Positions 53,275 to 60,576 of a stretch of 64,000 nucleotides of DNA are shown piece after piece. A program made the position numbers and the translations under genes. Every line of letters begins with the position of its first letter. Within the stretch, counting starts at the first letter, position 1. The notes under the pieces were generated by a model. That model was not told the origin of the DNA and made no database searches. It saw nothing but the letters and a program-made list of their open reading frames with translations. The DNA comes from Bacteroidales bacterium (lineage in GTDB: Bacteria; Bacteroidota; Bacteroidia; Bacteroidales; UBA932). The stretch is from the NCBI GenBank assembly GCA_017615435.1, contig JAGAAF010000003.1, positions 38,484-102,483 on the forward strand, written 5' to 3'.

Positions 53275-54705
53275 ATGAAAAAGATACTCAACATCGTTTC
53301 GATTCTGACAGTGGCTCTGAGCCTCTTCTCAGTACGTGCAAGTGCTCAGGACAAATTCCAGAGCGGATTCTTCCTCGACAACTACAACTACTCATACAGG
53401 CTCAACCCCGCCATTATGAGCGAGAAGAGCTTCTTCGGCTTAGGTATGGGCAATGTGGAAATGGGAATCAGCAGCGGCCTAGGCATCAGCTCGCTGATCT
53501 ATCCCAATGCCACGGGCGACGGCCTCGTGACTTTCCTCAATCCCAGCGTCACCACCGAAGAGATGATGTCTCACGTGGGCAAGAGCAACCCTTTCGGGTT
53601 CGACGCCAACCTGAACATCCTCAGCAGCGGTAAGCGCAAGGAGAACAAGTTCAACTCATTCGAGATCAACCTCCGCACCGATATCGGATCATCCATCCCC
53701 GGCGACCTCTTCAGGTTCCTCAAGGAGGGTAACTCCCCCGACCCGTACGACCTCAGTTCCTTCTACCTTGGAGCCAAGGCATATGCGGAAATCGCTATCG
53801 GAGTGGCGAAGAAGCCCGTCGAAAACCTCACCATAGGTTTCAGGATCAAGGGTCTCATTGGTCTTGCCAGCGCAGACCTCCGCTTCGACAAAGCGGACGT
53901 CTACTTCAACAACGGTACTATCGCTACCGATATGGAAGGAAGGGCGAGACTTGCTATGGGCGGCGGACAGCTCTACAACGATGAGAACGGTAAGATCCAG
54001 CTCGCTATGGACCAGACCAACATCCGTCCCGGCGGTTATGGTGGAGCTCTCGACCTCGGCTTCAGGTGGACTCCTTTCGAAAGTCTTGCCCTGACCGGCG
54101 GAATCAGTGACCTGGGAGGCATCTTCTGGAAGTACAACTCAATCGCCAAGGCAGCCGACCAGTTCAGATTCGACGGCTTCGAGCATATAGGTGGAGGCGC
54201 CGACAACGAAGAAGAGATCGGAAAGATCAAGGACGACTTTATGGAGATTGCCAACCTTCAGGTTATGGAAGGCCTCGAGGAAAGCGGCTTTGAAAGGCTC
54301 TCCTTCACAGCCAACCTCGGCGCAAGGTTACGTATGCCTGTGTTCAGCTTCATCTCCGTGGGCGCCCTCGGAATCTATCATTTCGACGAGGTCGCTCCCT
54401 ACTGGGATGCCCGTGCCGGCGTCACCGTCAGCCCCCTGCGCTTCATCAGCGTCACTGCCAACTACGGTAAAAACACCCAGGGCAATGTGCTCGGCCTCGC
54501 AGCCAGCGTAACCCTGCTCTTCATCAACGCCTATGTCGGAGTTGATACCTATGCAGACCGCGTCGGTATCGTCCCTCCCGAGGCATTCGGGCTCCAGGGC
54601 GTGAATATCCCCAAGTATGGCGGTATTCCCGTTCCTATCGATCCTTTCCGTTGCAAGTTCACCTTCGGTGTGAATATGCAATTCGGACAGCGCTATCGCA
54701 ATTAA
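53275..54705 (+). CDS. DUF5723-family outer-membrane protein
   Basis: A 476-residue secreted protein with a type I signal peptide (cleavage after ASA). The start of the mature protein, GFFLDNYNYSYRLNPAI, and the overall pattern match DUF5723 proteins, which resemble PorV/FadL-type barrels. Many aromatic-Gly strands follow (LGARLRMPVFSFISVGALG), and the last strand ends FTFGVNMQFGQRYRN. The function of the family is not established. It is co-transcribed with the preceding lipoprotein gene; a strong intrinsic terminator follows 15 nt after its stop. Confidence 0.75.
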   Translation: MKKILNIVSILTVALSLFSVRASAQDKFQSGFFLDNYNYSYRLNPAIMSEKSFFGLGMGNVEMGISSGLGISSLIYPNATGDGLVTFLNPSVTTEEMMSHVGKSNPFGFDANLNILSSGKRKENKFNSFEINLRTDIGSSIPGDLFRFLKEGNSPDPYDLSSFYLGAKAYAEIAIGVAKKPVENLTIGFRIKGLIGLASADLRFDKADVYFNNGTIATDMEGRARLAMGGGQLYNDENGKIQLAMDQTNIRPGGYGGALDLGFRWTPFESLALTGGISDLGGIFWKYNSIAKAADQFRFDGFEHIGGGADNEEEIGKIKDDFMEIANLQVMEGLEESGFERLSFTANLGARLRMPVFSFISVGALGIYHFDEVAPYWDARAGVTVSPLRFISVTANYGKNTQGNVLGLAASVTLLFINAYVGVDTYADRVGIVPPEAFGLQGVNIPKYGGIPVPIDPFRCKFTFGVNMQFGQRYRN

Positions 54706-54720
54706 TCGCTACGCTGCTTC

Positions 54721-54753
54721 AAAAAGAGTCGACCCACAAGGTCGACTCTTTTT
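54721..54753. terminator. Bidirectional intrinsic terminator
   Basis: A 14-nt perfect stem (54721-54734 with 54740-54753) around the 5-nt loop CACAA. The core is GAGTCGACC. It ends in a run of eight T's to the right, and in five T's on the other strand. It closes the DUF5723 gene and could also stop leftward queA transcripts. Confidence 0.9.
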
Positions 54754-54765
54754 TTTATCTGTGTT

Positions 54766-54901
54766 GTCGGAGAGGTAACTACCCCCTGCGGAACTCAGTC
54801 GCTTCGCTCCTTCGGCCCCTCCCACTTCGTGGGCCCCTCCCCCTGCCCGTGTCCGTGTCCGGGGGTGGACACGTCCGCCGAGGGCAGTTCCCTCATCCGA
54901 C
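54766..54901. repeat. Long fold-back intergenic element, copy 2
   Basis: Outer arms 54766-54791 and 54875-54901 form an imperfect inverted repeat (about 22 of 27 positions with one bulge). Inside lie CCCA-CTTCG-TGGG (about 54831-54843) and CGTGTCC-GGGGGT-GGACACG (about 54854-54874), and a pyrimidine-rich strand. The size, layout and the CGCTTCGCTC string match the element before ligA. It sits between the terminator and the queA stop. Confidence 0.65.
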
Positions 54902-54902
54902 T

Positions 54903-56114
54903 CTATATACGAAATAACAGAGATGAATCCCCATAAGATAGGAAACGGTAGTCGTTGGCGAGGGCGTAGTCGTAGATGGTACGCCAGTCGCCGTGGACAA
55001 AGGCGGAGACCAGGAGGATCAGTGTGCTTTCCGGTTGGTGGAAGTTGGTCACCAGAACGTCCACAAGGCGGAATTGGAAGCCGGGGACTATAATGATACG
55101 CGTTCCCACCTTTAAGGCGCTTAAATGGCCCTTTTCGAGCCAGGAAACGATGGCTTGCAGCGCTTCGTCGGTCGAGTAGGGATATTCGCGCGTGTAGGGC
55201 GCCCACTGGGTCACGTCTTCAGGTGCGCCTTTTTCAATGATGCTGACGCCGACATAGTACAGCGATTCCAGGGTACGGACGGAAGTGGTGCCCACTGCAA
55301 CCAATTTACCCTTTCTGGCTATGAGTTTCTTCAGGAATTCGAGGGTCACCACGAAGGGCTCGCGATGCATAGGATGATCCGCCACGTTTGAGGACTTCAC
55401 AGGAAGGAAAGTTCCGGCACCCACGTGAAGGCAAACATTCTCTATATCAATGCCTTTATCCTTGATTGCCTCAAGTACTTCTTCAGTAAAGTGAAGGCCA
55501 GCCGTGGGGGCTGCTACAGAGCCGCGGATATGGGCGTAGAGAGTCTGATAACGCTCCACATCGAGGGCTTCGGTCTCACGGTTAAGATACGGCGGAATGG
55601 GAACCTGTCCGCATAGCTCCAGCACGCGGCTGAAAGGCTCTCCACCCTCCCAAGAGAACTCCACAACCCCGGTTTGTGCCTCCCTCGAGACCAGCCTTGC
55701 GCGCAGGTTCATCTTCGCTATCTCAGCCTCGCAGCCCTCGGGGATATCATAGCTCAGCAGATCGTCCTTCCAGCGCTTGGAATTGCCTATCACGCACTGC
55801 CAGGAGCAGGATTCAGTGGCGGCAAAAGCCGTATTGTACTCCACGGGATCGACGGGCTGAAGGCAGAAGATCTCTATCTTCGCGCCTGTCTCCCTGACGA
55901 AATGCAGCCTTGCGGGAACAACCTTAGTGTCGTTGAAGACCATCAATGAGCCTTCCGGAAGGAATTCAGGAAGCTGGGAGAACACTTTGGTGTCCACCTT
56001 GCCGTCTTTGTATATAAGGAGTTTCGAGGCATCCCTGCGGGGCAGGGGATATTTTGCGATCCGCTCATCGGGTAACGGATAGTTATAGTCCTCTATGTGT
56101 ATTTCAGGAATCAT
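54903..56114 (-). CDS. queA: S-adenosylmethionine:tRNA ribosyltransferase-isomerase
   Basis: Transfers and rearranges the ribose of SAM onto preQ1 in tRNA to make epoxyqueuosine. From the ATG at 56114 the protein has 403 residues, longer than the about 350 of E. coli, as is common in Bacteroidota. Upstream in-frame codons overlap the promoter and are not conserved. Family segments are NYPLPDERIAKYPL, MVFNDTKVVPARL, PTAGLHFTEE and VGTTSVRTLES. The middle (about 95-190) holds extra residues compared with the enterobacterial enzyme. Confidence 0.94.
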   Translation of the reverse strand: MIPEIHIEDYNYPLPDERIAKYPLPRRDASKLLIYKDGKVDTKVFSQLPEFLPEGSLMVFNDTKVVPARLHFVRETGAKIEIFCLQPVDPVEYNTAFAATESCSWQCVIGNSKRWKDDLLSYDIPEGCEAEIAKMNLRARLVSREAQTGVVEFSWEGGEPFSRVLELCGQVPIPPYLNRETEALDVERYQTLYAHIRGSVAAPTAGLHFTEEVLEAIKDKGIDIENVCLHVGAGTFLPVKSSNVADHPMHREPFVVTLEFLKKLIARKGKLVAVGTTSVRTLESLYYVGVSIIEKGAPEDVTQWAPYTREYPYSTDEALQAIVSWLEKGHLSALKVGTRIIIVPGFQFRLVDVLVTNFHQPESTLILLVSAFVHGDWRTIYDYALANDYRFLSYGDSSLLFRI

Positions 56115-56155
56115 AATTCGATGCAAATATAAACACGTGCAGGCAATTTTTGAAA

Positions 56156-56166
56156 TGTCACAAATG
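56156..56166. promoter_or_regulatory. Operator-like motif A, next to the queA promoter
   Basis: TGTCACAAATG, identical in reverse complement to the motif at the Xre promoter. It lies just upstream of the expected -33 position of the queA promoter. A one-mismatch copy, TTTCACAAATG, is at 56212-56222. Confidence 0.5.
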
Positions 56167-56542
56167 GAGAAAATTTTTGTCGCGAAATGTAAATCCAAAA
56201 TTTTTGTAACGTTTCACAAATGAAAAGTTTACAAAATAGGGACAAGCGGTGCACCCCAGCCGCCGGAATGGGTTATCAGTTCTGCTAATAACAGCTAATT
56301 CTTGTTTCTATATCAGTCATACCCAGCGATTTACGAGATTTATTGAATGTTTAATTATAGGTTATTTGCGAGTATTCACGACGATTTGTTGCCGGCAATT
56401 CACCATTCTGGAGCCTTAGAGATATAAGTCTAATATCTAAATTACCGATGCTCAGCAAATTAGCTATTCGTATCTATACCATATTTAAGGTGGTTAAAAT
56501 CGGTGATTTCCTTACTCCCCTGCAGATCGCCTGAAAAAACGC

Positions 56543-56581
56543 TTTGAAATGTGATTTATTGTATTTACATTTGTGACACAA
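56543..56581 (+). promoter_or_regulatory. Xre-cinA promoter with overlapping palindromic operator
   Basis: TTTG (56543-56546), 19 nt, TACATTTG (56566-56573): both boxes are exact consensus. The palindrome TTGTG-A-CACAA (56571-56581) overlaps the end of the -7 box and the likely transcription start, the usual place for autorepression. The gene starts 12 nt later. Confidence 0.75.
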
Positions 56582-56592
56582 TAATTCGACCT

Positions 56593-57054
56593 ATGAATTT
56601 ACGTTTGCAACAATTTATCAACGCCGAAAATATCACCCAGTCGGAGCTAGCGGACACCATCGGTGTGGCCCGCGGAAGCATATCCCATATTCTGTCAGGC
56701 AGAAACAAGCCTAGTTTCGATCTGATCGAAAAAATGGCCGTATGCTACCCCGCTCTCAACATAGAATGGCTCATTACAGGCAAGGGGAAAATGTATAAAA
56801 ACCACGCCACAGTGGTCCAGGAGGGCGATTTATTCGATTTTGCAGACGATGAAAACGAAGCTCCTCAGGATGATTATACTATCGAGGAAGCGAAGGAAAA
56901 TATGGCCGGAATGACGGCAATTCGGGTCAAACCACCTAAAGCAACCGCTTTAAATAGAAAACTTCAACAGGTTAAAAATCAAAGAATTATATCTAGAATT
57001 CTTGTATTTTTCGACGACGGAACCTTCCAGGAGCTTGTACAGGATAACGCATAA
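56593..57054 (+). CDS. Xre/CI-type helix-turn-helix regulator
   Basis: A 153-residue DNA-binding protein. The N-terminal HTH (about 5-60) reads ENITQSELADTIGVARGSIS then HILSGRNKPSFDLIEK, the lambda-repressor family pattern. The second half is acidic, then basic, and has no S24 peptidase or other known domain. I use the ATG at 56593, which lies just after the promoter; in-frame codons further upstream fall inside the -7 box. It overlaps the cinA frame by one base (TAATG). It may repress itself and cinA through the motifs upstream. Confidence 0.82.
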   Translation: MNLRLQQFINAENITQSELADTIGVARGSISHILSGRNKPSFDLIEKMAVCYPALNIEWLITGKGKMYKNHATVVQEGDLFDFADDENEAPQDDYTIEEAKENMAGMTAIRVKPPKATALNRKLQQVKNQRIISRILVFFDDGTFQELVQDNA

Positions 57055-57071
57055 TGAGTTATCTTTGTCGT

Positions 57072-58319
57072 ATGGTCAAGGCTTCCATTTGTACTATAGG
57101 CGACGAAATCCTCATCGGTCAGATCGTCGACACTAATTCTTCCCATATTTCCCGCAAGCTCGGCGAGATCGGCATCAAGGTCACCCGTATGGTGAGCATT
57201 GCCGACAATCACGAAGATATCATCACTTCCCTATCCCGCGAACTGGATTCCAATGACATCGTGGTGTCCACCGGCGGCCTGGGTCCCACCAAAGATGACA
57301 TAACCAAGCCCGCTCTGGCTGAATTATTCCACTCAAAGTCCTGGAAAACCGATCCGGTGCAGCTTGAAATAGTGAAGGAAATACTCCATTCAAGAGGTCT
57401 GGACGTCCTTGACATCAATCTCAAACAGGCCGAAGTGCCGGATTGCTGCGAGGTGATTCCCAACCATCACGGCACTGCCCCGATTATGGTTTTCGAGCGC
57501 TCGGACGGGCACCGTTTATACTCTCTTCCAGGCGTTCCGCACGAAGCATTGGGGGCCATCGATGACGTAATTAATGATATAAAGCATCACTTTAATACCG
57601 AAAGCATATATCACAAAACCATAATGGTTTATGGTTTTGCCGAATCCGCGCTTTCGCAGCTCATTGCACCCTGGGAGGATGCCCTTCCTAAGGATGTTCA
57701 CCTGGCCTATCTGCCCAACACCGCGACCGGCATCAGACTCCGCCTTTCTGTCTATGGAGGCGAACGCGAAAAGGACGCTGCAAAGGTCGAAAAGCTCCTC
57801 GTCGGGCTCCGTGAGATTCTCGGAGACAACATCTATTCGGAGGACGATGAGCCCCTCGAATCAGTTATCGGCAAACTGCTTCGCGGTACCGGCAAGACCC
57901 TCAGCGCCGCCGAGTCCTGCACGGGAGGTATGATTTCGCATCTGATTACTACCATCCCCGGCTCGTCTGAATACTATCTTGGCAGTGTCACCTCCTATGC
58001 CATCGCGGTCAAAGAAAAGGTCCTTGGAGTGCCTTCGGAGACCATCCAGGCCAATGGCGTAGTCAGCAGCGAAGTCGCCGCCGCGATGGCCGAGGGAGTC
58101 CGGAAACTCACCGGAAGCACCTACTCAGTCGCCACCACCGGACTCGCCGGCCCGGGCGGCGACGACCGTAACCCCGAAGGCACCGTCTGGATCGGCGTCA
58201 GCGGCCCTCACGGCACTCTCACCCGCCGTTACCAATACCACAACGACCGCAAACGCAACATCGAACGCTTCGCCGCCTCCGCCCTCGACCTTCTTAGACG
58301 ATATATCTTAGCAGATTAA
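57072..58319 (+). CDS. cinA: CinA-family protein (nicotinamide-nucleotide amidase)
   Basis: A 415-residue protein. The N-terminal MoaB/MogA-like domain (CTIGDEILIGQIVDTNSS, STGGLGPTKDD) corresponds to the ADP-ribose/nucleotide pyrophosphatase half, and the C-terminal domain (SAAESCTGGMISHLIT, VATTGLAGPGGDD) to NMN deamidase. Both keep their motifs. Upstream control by an Xre regulator is notable because cinA is damage- or competence-inducible in other bacteria. The ATG at 57054 coupled to the Xre stop is an alternative start with six more residues. Confidence 0.92.
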   Translation: MVKASICTIGDEILIGQIVDTNSSHISRKLGEIGIKVTRMVSIADNHEDIITSLSRELDSNDIVVSTGGLGPTKDDITKPALAELFHSKSWKTDPVQLEIVKEILHSRGLDVLDINLKQAEVPDCCEVIPNHHGTAPIMVFERSDGHRLYSLPGVPHEALGAIDDVINDIKHHFNTESIYHKTIMVYGFAESALSQLIAPWEDALPKDVHLAYLPNTATGIRLRLSVYGGEREKDAAKVEKLLVGLREILGDNIYSEDDEPLESVIGKLLRGTGKTLSAAESCTGGMISHLITTIPGSSEYYLGSVTSYAIAVKEKVLGVPSETIQANGVVSSEVAAAMAEGVRKLTGSTYSVATTGLAGPGGDDRNPEGTVWIGVSGPHGTLTRRYQYHNDRKRNIERFAASALDLLRRYILAD

Positions 58320-58374
58320 CGCCACCACCAGCAGGTCCGTGGCGCGCAATCCCCTGATTCACAGTCACTTACCG

Positions 58375-58408
58375 AAACTCGACTCCGAAATTCTTGGAGC
58401 CGAGTTTT
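58375..58408. terminator. Intrinsic terminator between cinA and the ABC-F gene
   Basis: A 12-bp stem with one mismatch (58375-58386 with 58396-58407) and a 9-nt loop, followed by TTTT then TAGTATTTT. Convergent genes lie on both sides, so it can serve both. Confidence 0.75.
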
Positions 58409-58447
58409 AGTATTTTGCTGATACATAGCGAGTTGGGCGCCACGGGG

Positions 58448-60367
58448 TTAAATGAGCGAACCCCATTCGTCGGTTAGGGAGTCGAGAGAGCGTTTAAGTT
58501 CGAGGTATTCGCGGGTGAGTTCCATTATGTCAGCGTCGGCAGGAGGGGCGGAGAGAATGGATTCGATCTCCTTCTGACGGGATTCAGCCTTCGATATTTC
58601 GGCTTCCAGATAGCGAATTCTTTCGCGTTTCTTGCGTTCCTGTTTGGACTGTTCCTTCTGCTCGGCGTATGAGAGCGCCGGTTTTGGCGCGGAGACGGGC
58701 TTTTCGGGCGTTTTGACGGCCGCAGGGGCCTCTTTACGGTCAAGTTCCTGCAGGGTTTCAAGTTTGCGTTTTTCGAGGAACTGGGCGACGGTTTCGAGGT
58801 GCTCTTTGACGACTCCGTCTTCGAACTCGTAGAACTTGTCCACGAGCCCGTCGAGGAAATCGCGGTCGTGGGATACGATGAGCAGAGTTCCATCATAGGC
58901 CTTCAGGGCCTGCTTCAGGATATCCTTGGACTTGATGTCCATATGGTTGGTGGGCTCGTCAAGGGCAAGCAGGTTATGGTTCTCCAGCATCAGCTTCGCC
59001 ATACCCAGCCGGGCGCGCTCGCCGCCGCTGAGCACGTTCACCCTCTTGTCGATGTCCTCGCCCCTGAAGAGGAACTGGGCGAGGATATCGCGCAGCTTGG
59101 TGCGTATCTCCCCTACGGCTATCCTGTCCAGAGTCTCGAACACGGTCACCGTCTTGTCCAGCACGTCCTCCTGATTCTGCGCGAAATAGCCTATGCTGAC
59201 GTTGTGTCCTATCTTCGACTCCCCCGCCATCGGCTCCAGCTGGCCCATAATCACTCGCATCAGAGTGGTCTTTCCTTCGCCGTTGCGCCCGACCAGGGCG
59301 ACCTTCTCGCCGCGCTTGATCTCGATATCCGCATTCTTGAAAACCACCTTCTGAGGATAGCCCGCCGTCAGCCCGGTCGCCTTGTAGACCACGTCGCCCG
59401 AGCGCGGTGCCGGCGGGAACTTGACCGTGAGTGTGGCATTGTCCGTCTCGTCGATCTCGATGCGGTCTATCTTGCCCAGAGCCTTGATTCTGGACTGGAC
59501 CTGATTGGATTTGGTGGGCTTGTAGCGGAACTTGTTGATGAAATCCTCGGTCTTCTCTATCATCCGCTGCTGATTCTCGTAGGCCGCGGTCTGCTGGGCC
59601 ATACGTTCGGCGCGCAGCTCCAGGTACTTGGTGTACGGGACTTTGTAGTCCTGAACGTGGCCAAGGACGACTTCAATCGTGCGGTTGGTGATGCGGTCGA
59701 GGAACTTACGGTCGTGCGAAACGAGCATCAGCGAGCCCTTGCGGGCGGCGAGGTAGTCTTCCAGCCACTCTATGGACTCGATGTCCAGGTGGTTTGTCGG
59801 CTCGTCCAGAAGCAGCACGTCCGGCCTCTGGAGGAGGATCTTCGCCAGCTCTATCCGCATATTCCAGCCCTGGGAGAAGGTCTCCGTAAGGCGGCCAAGT
59901 TCCCTCTCGCGGAAGCCGAGTCCCACGAGGGTACGGCGGGCCTGTATCTCCGGCGGCTCGCTATGGGATGTGGATAATCTGTCGTTAAGGTCCGAAAGGC
60001 GGGCGGTAAGCTCCAGATAGTCTTCCGATTCGTAGTCGGTACGCCTGCCCAGTTCGGCTGTGATTTCCTCGATCTCGGCCTCCATCCTGTTCTCTTCGTC
60101 GAAGGCTGTCAGAGCCTCCTCAAGGACGGTGCGGCCGCGGTGATGCTCCATTATCTGGGGCAGGTAACCGATCGAGATGTGGTTGGGTTTGTCAATGTGG
60201 CCGGACGTCGGCGACTGGAGACCGCAGATAAGCTTCATAATGGTGCTCTTGCCAGCCCCGTTCTTACCTGTAAGGCCTATTTTGTCGCTCTCGCTGATAT
60301 GGAAGTTGATCTTGTCCAGTAGGACAAAACTTCCATATGCAACGGTCACATCGTCAATGGAGATCAT
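58448..60367 (-). CDS. ABC-F family ATPase
   Basis: Soluble double-ABC protein of 639 residues; ABC-F proteins act on the ribosome in translation or antibiotic protection. The first ATPase domain has Walker A GKNGAGKST (about 34-42), signature TFSQGW and LLLDEPTNHLD. The second has GRNGEGKTT, NVLSGGERARLGMAK and LALDEPTNHMD. The P-site-tRNA-interaction linker (about 235-300) and a C-terminal charged coiled coil (about 545-639, EQKEQSKQERKKRERIR) are present. No membrane segment exists, so it is not a transporter. Which ABC-F subgroup it belongs to is open. Confidence 0.9.
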   Translation of the reverse strand: MISIDDVTVAYGSFVLLDKINFHISESDKIGLTGKNGAGKSTIMKLICGLQSPTSGHIDKPNHISIGYLPQIMEHHRGRTVLEEALTAFDEENRMEAEIEEITAELGRRTDYESEDYLELTARLSDLNDRLSTSHSEPPEIQARRTLVGLGFRERELGRLTETFSQGWNMRIELAKILLQRPDVLLLDEPTNHLDIESIEWLEDYLAARKGSLMLVSHDRKFLDRITNRTIEVVLGHVQDYKVPYTKYLELRAERMAQQTAAYENQQRMIEKTEDFINKFRYKPTKSNQVQSRIKALGKIDRIEIDETDNATLTVKFPPAPRSGDVVYKATGLTAGYPQKVVFKNADIEIKRGEKVALVGRNGEGKTTLMRVIMGQLEPMAGESKIGHNVSIGYFAQNQEDVLDKTVTVFETLDRIAVGEIRTKLRDILAQFLFRGEDIDKRVNVLSGGERARLGMAKLMLENHNLLALDEPTNHMDIKSKDILKQALKAYDGTLLIVSHDRDFLDGLVDKFYEFEDGVVKEHLETVAQFLEKRKLETLQELDRKEAPAAVKTPEKPVSAPKPALSYAEQKEQSKQERKKRERIRYLEAEISKAESRQKEIESILSAPPADADIMELTREYLELKRSLDSLTDEWGSLI

Positions 60368-60369
60368 TC

Positions 60370-60564
60370 CTATTTCTCAGGCTGCTCCTGATCGTCGGGC
60401 TGATCGCCTTCCTTCATACCCTTCTTGAAGCTGCTGACTCCTTTGCCGAGACCCTTCATAAGCTCGGGAATCTTCTTGCCTCCGACGAGGAGAAGAATGA
60501 CCAGGGCTATGATGAGAATCTCCCAAATACCGAGGGTTTGGAAAAGTAAAGGATAAATAAACAT
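60370..60564 (-). CDS. tatA: Twin-arginine translocase subunit TatA/E
   Basis: A 64-residue protein of the Tat pathway, which moves folded proteins across the inner membrane. One N-terminal membrane helix ([20 protein letters not shown]) is followed by the amphipathic helix [20 protein letters not shown] and a charged tail. I use the ATG at 60564; a TTG four codons upstream is less likely. tatC is not in this window. It lies between valS and the ABC-F gene with gaps of 12 and 2 nt. Confidence 0.88.
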   Translation of the reverse strand: MFIYPLLFQTLGIWEILIIALVILLLVGGKKIPELMKGLGKGVSSFKKGMKEGDQPDDQEQPEK

Positions 60565-60576
60565 AACCTTATGCAA

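Larger units (their letters stand above)
56115..56592. other. AT-rich regulatory region between queA and the Xre gene
   Basis: This 478-nt gap is much richer in A+T than the rest of the window and carries no convincing gene. It holds the queA -7 box (TATATTTG read leftward, 56131-56124), the Xre-gene promoter, and three copies of a TGTCACAAATG-like motif. A 10-nt direct repeat TTTGAAATGT lies at 56149-56158 and 56543-56552. The middle (about 56225-56520) contains nothing I can name. Confidence 0.6.

Noticed and set aside
56115..56198. A 28-codon N-terminal extension of queA
   Set aside because: It contains the -7 box; the conserved family start MIPEIHIEDY is at 56114.
56220..56288. A 22-codon ORF in the queA-Xre gap
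   Set aside because: Too short, no conserved features, and it overlaps the operator-like motif. Nothing supports translation.
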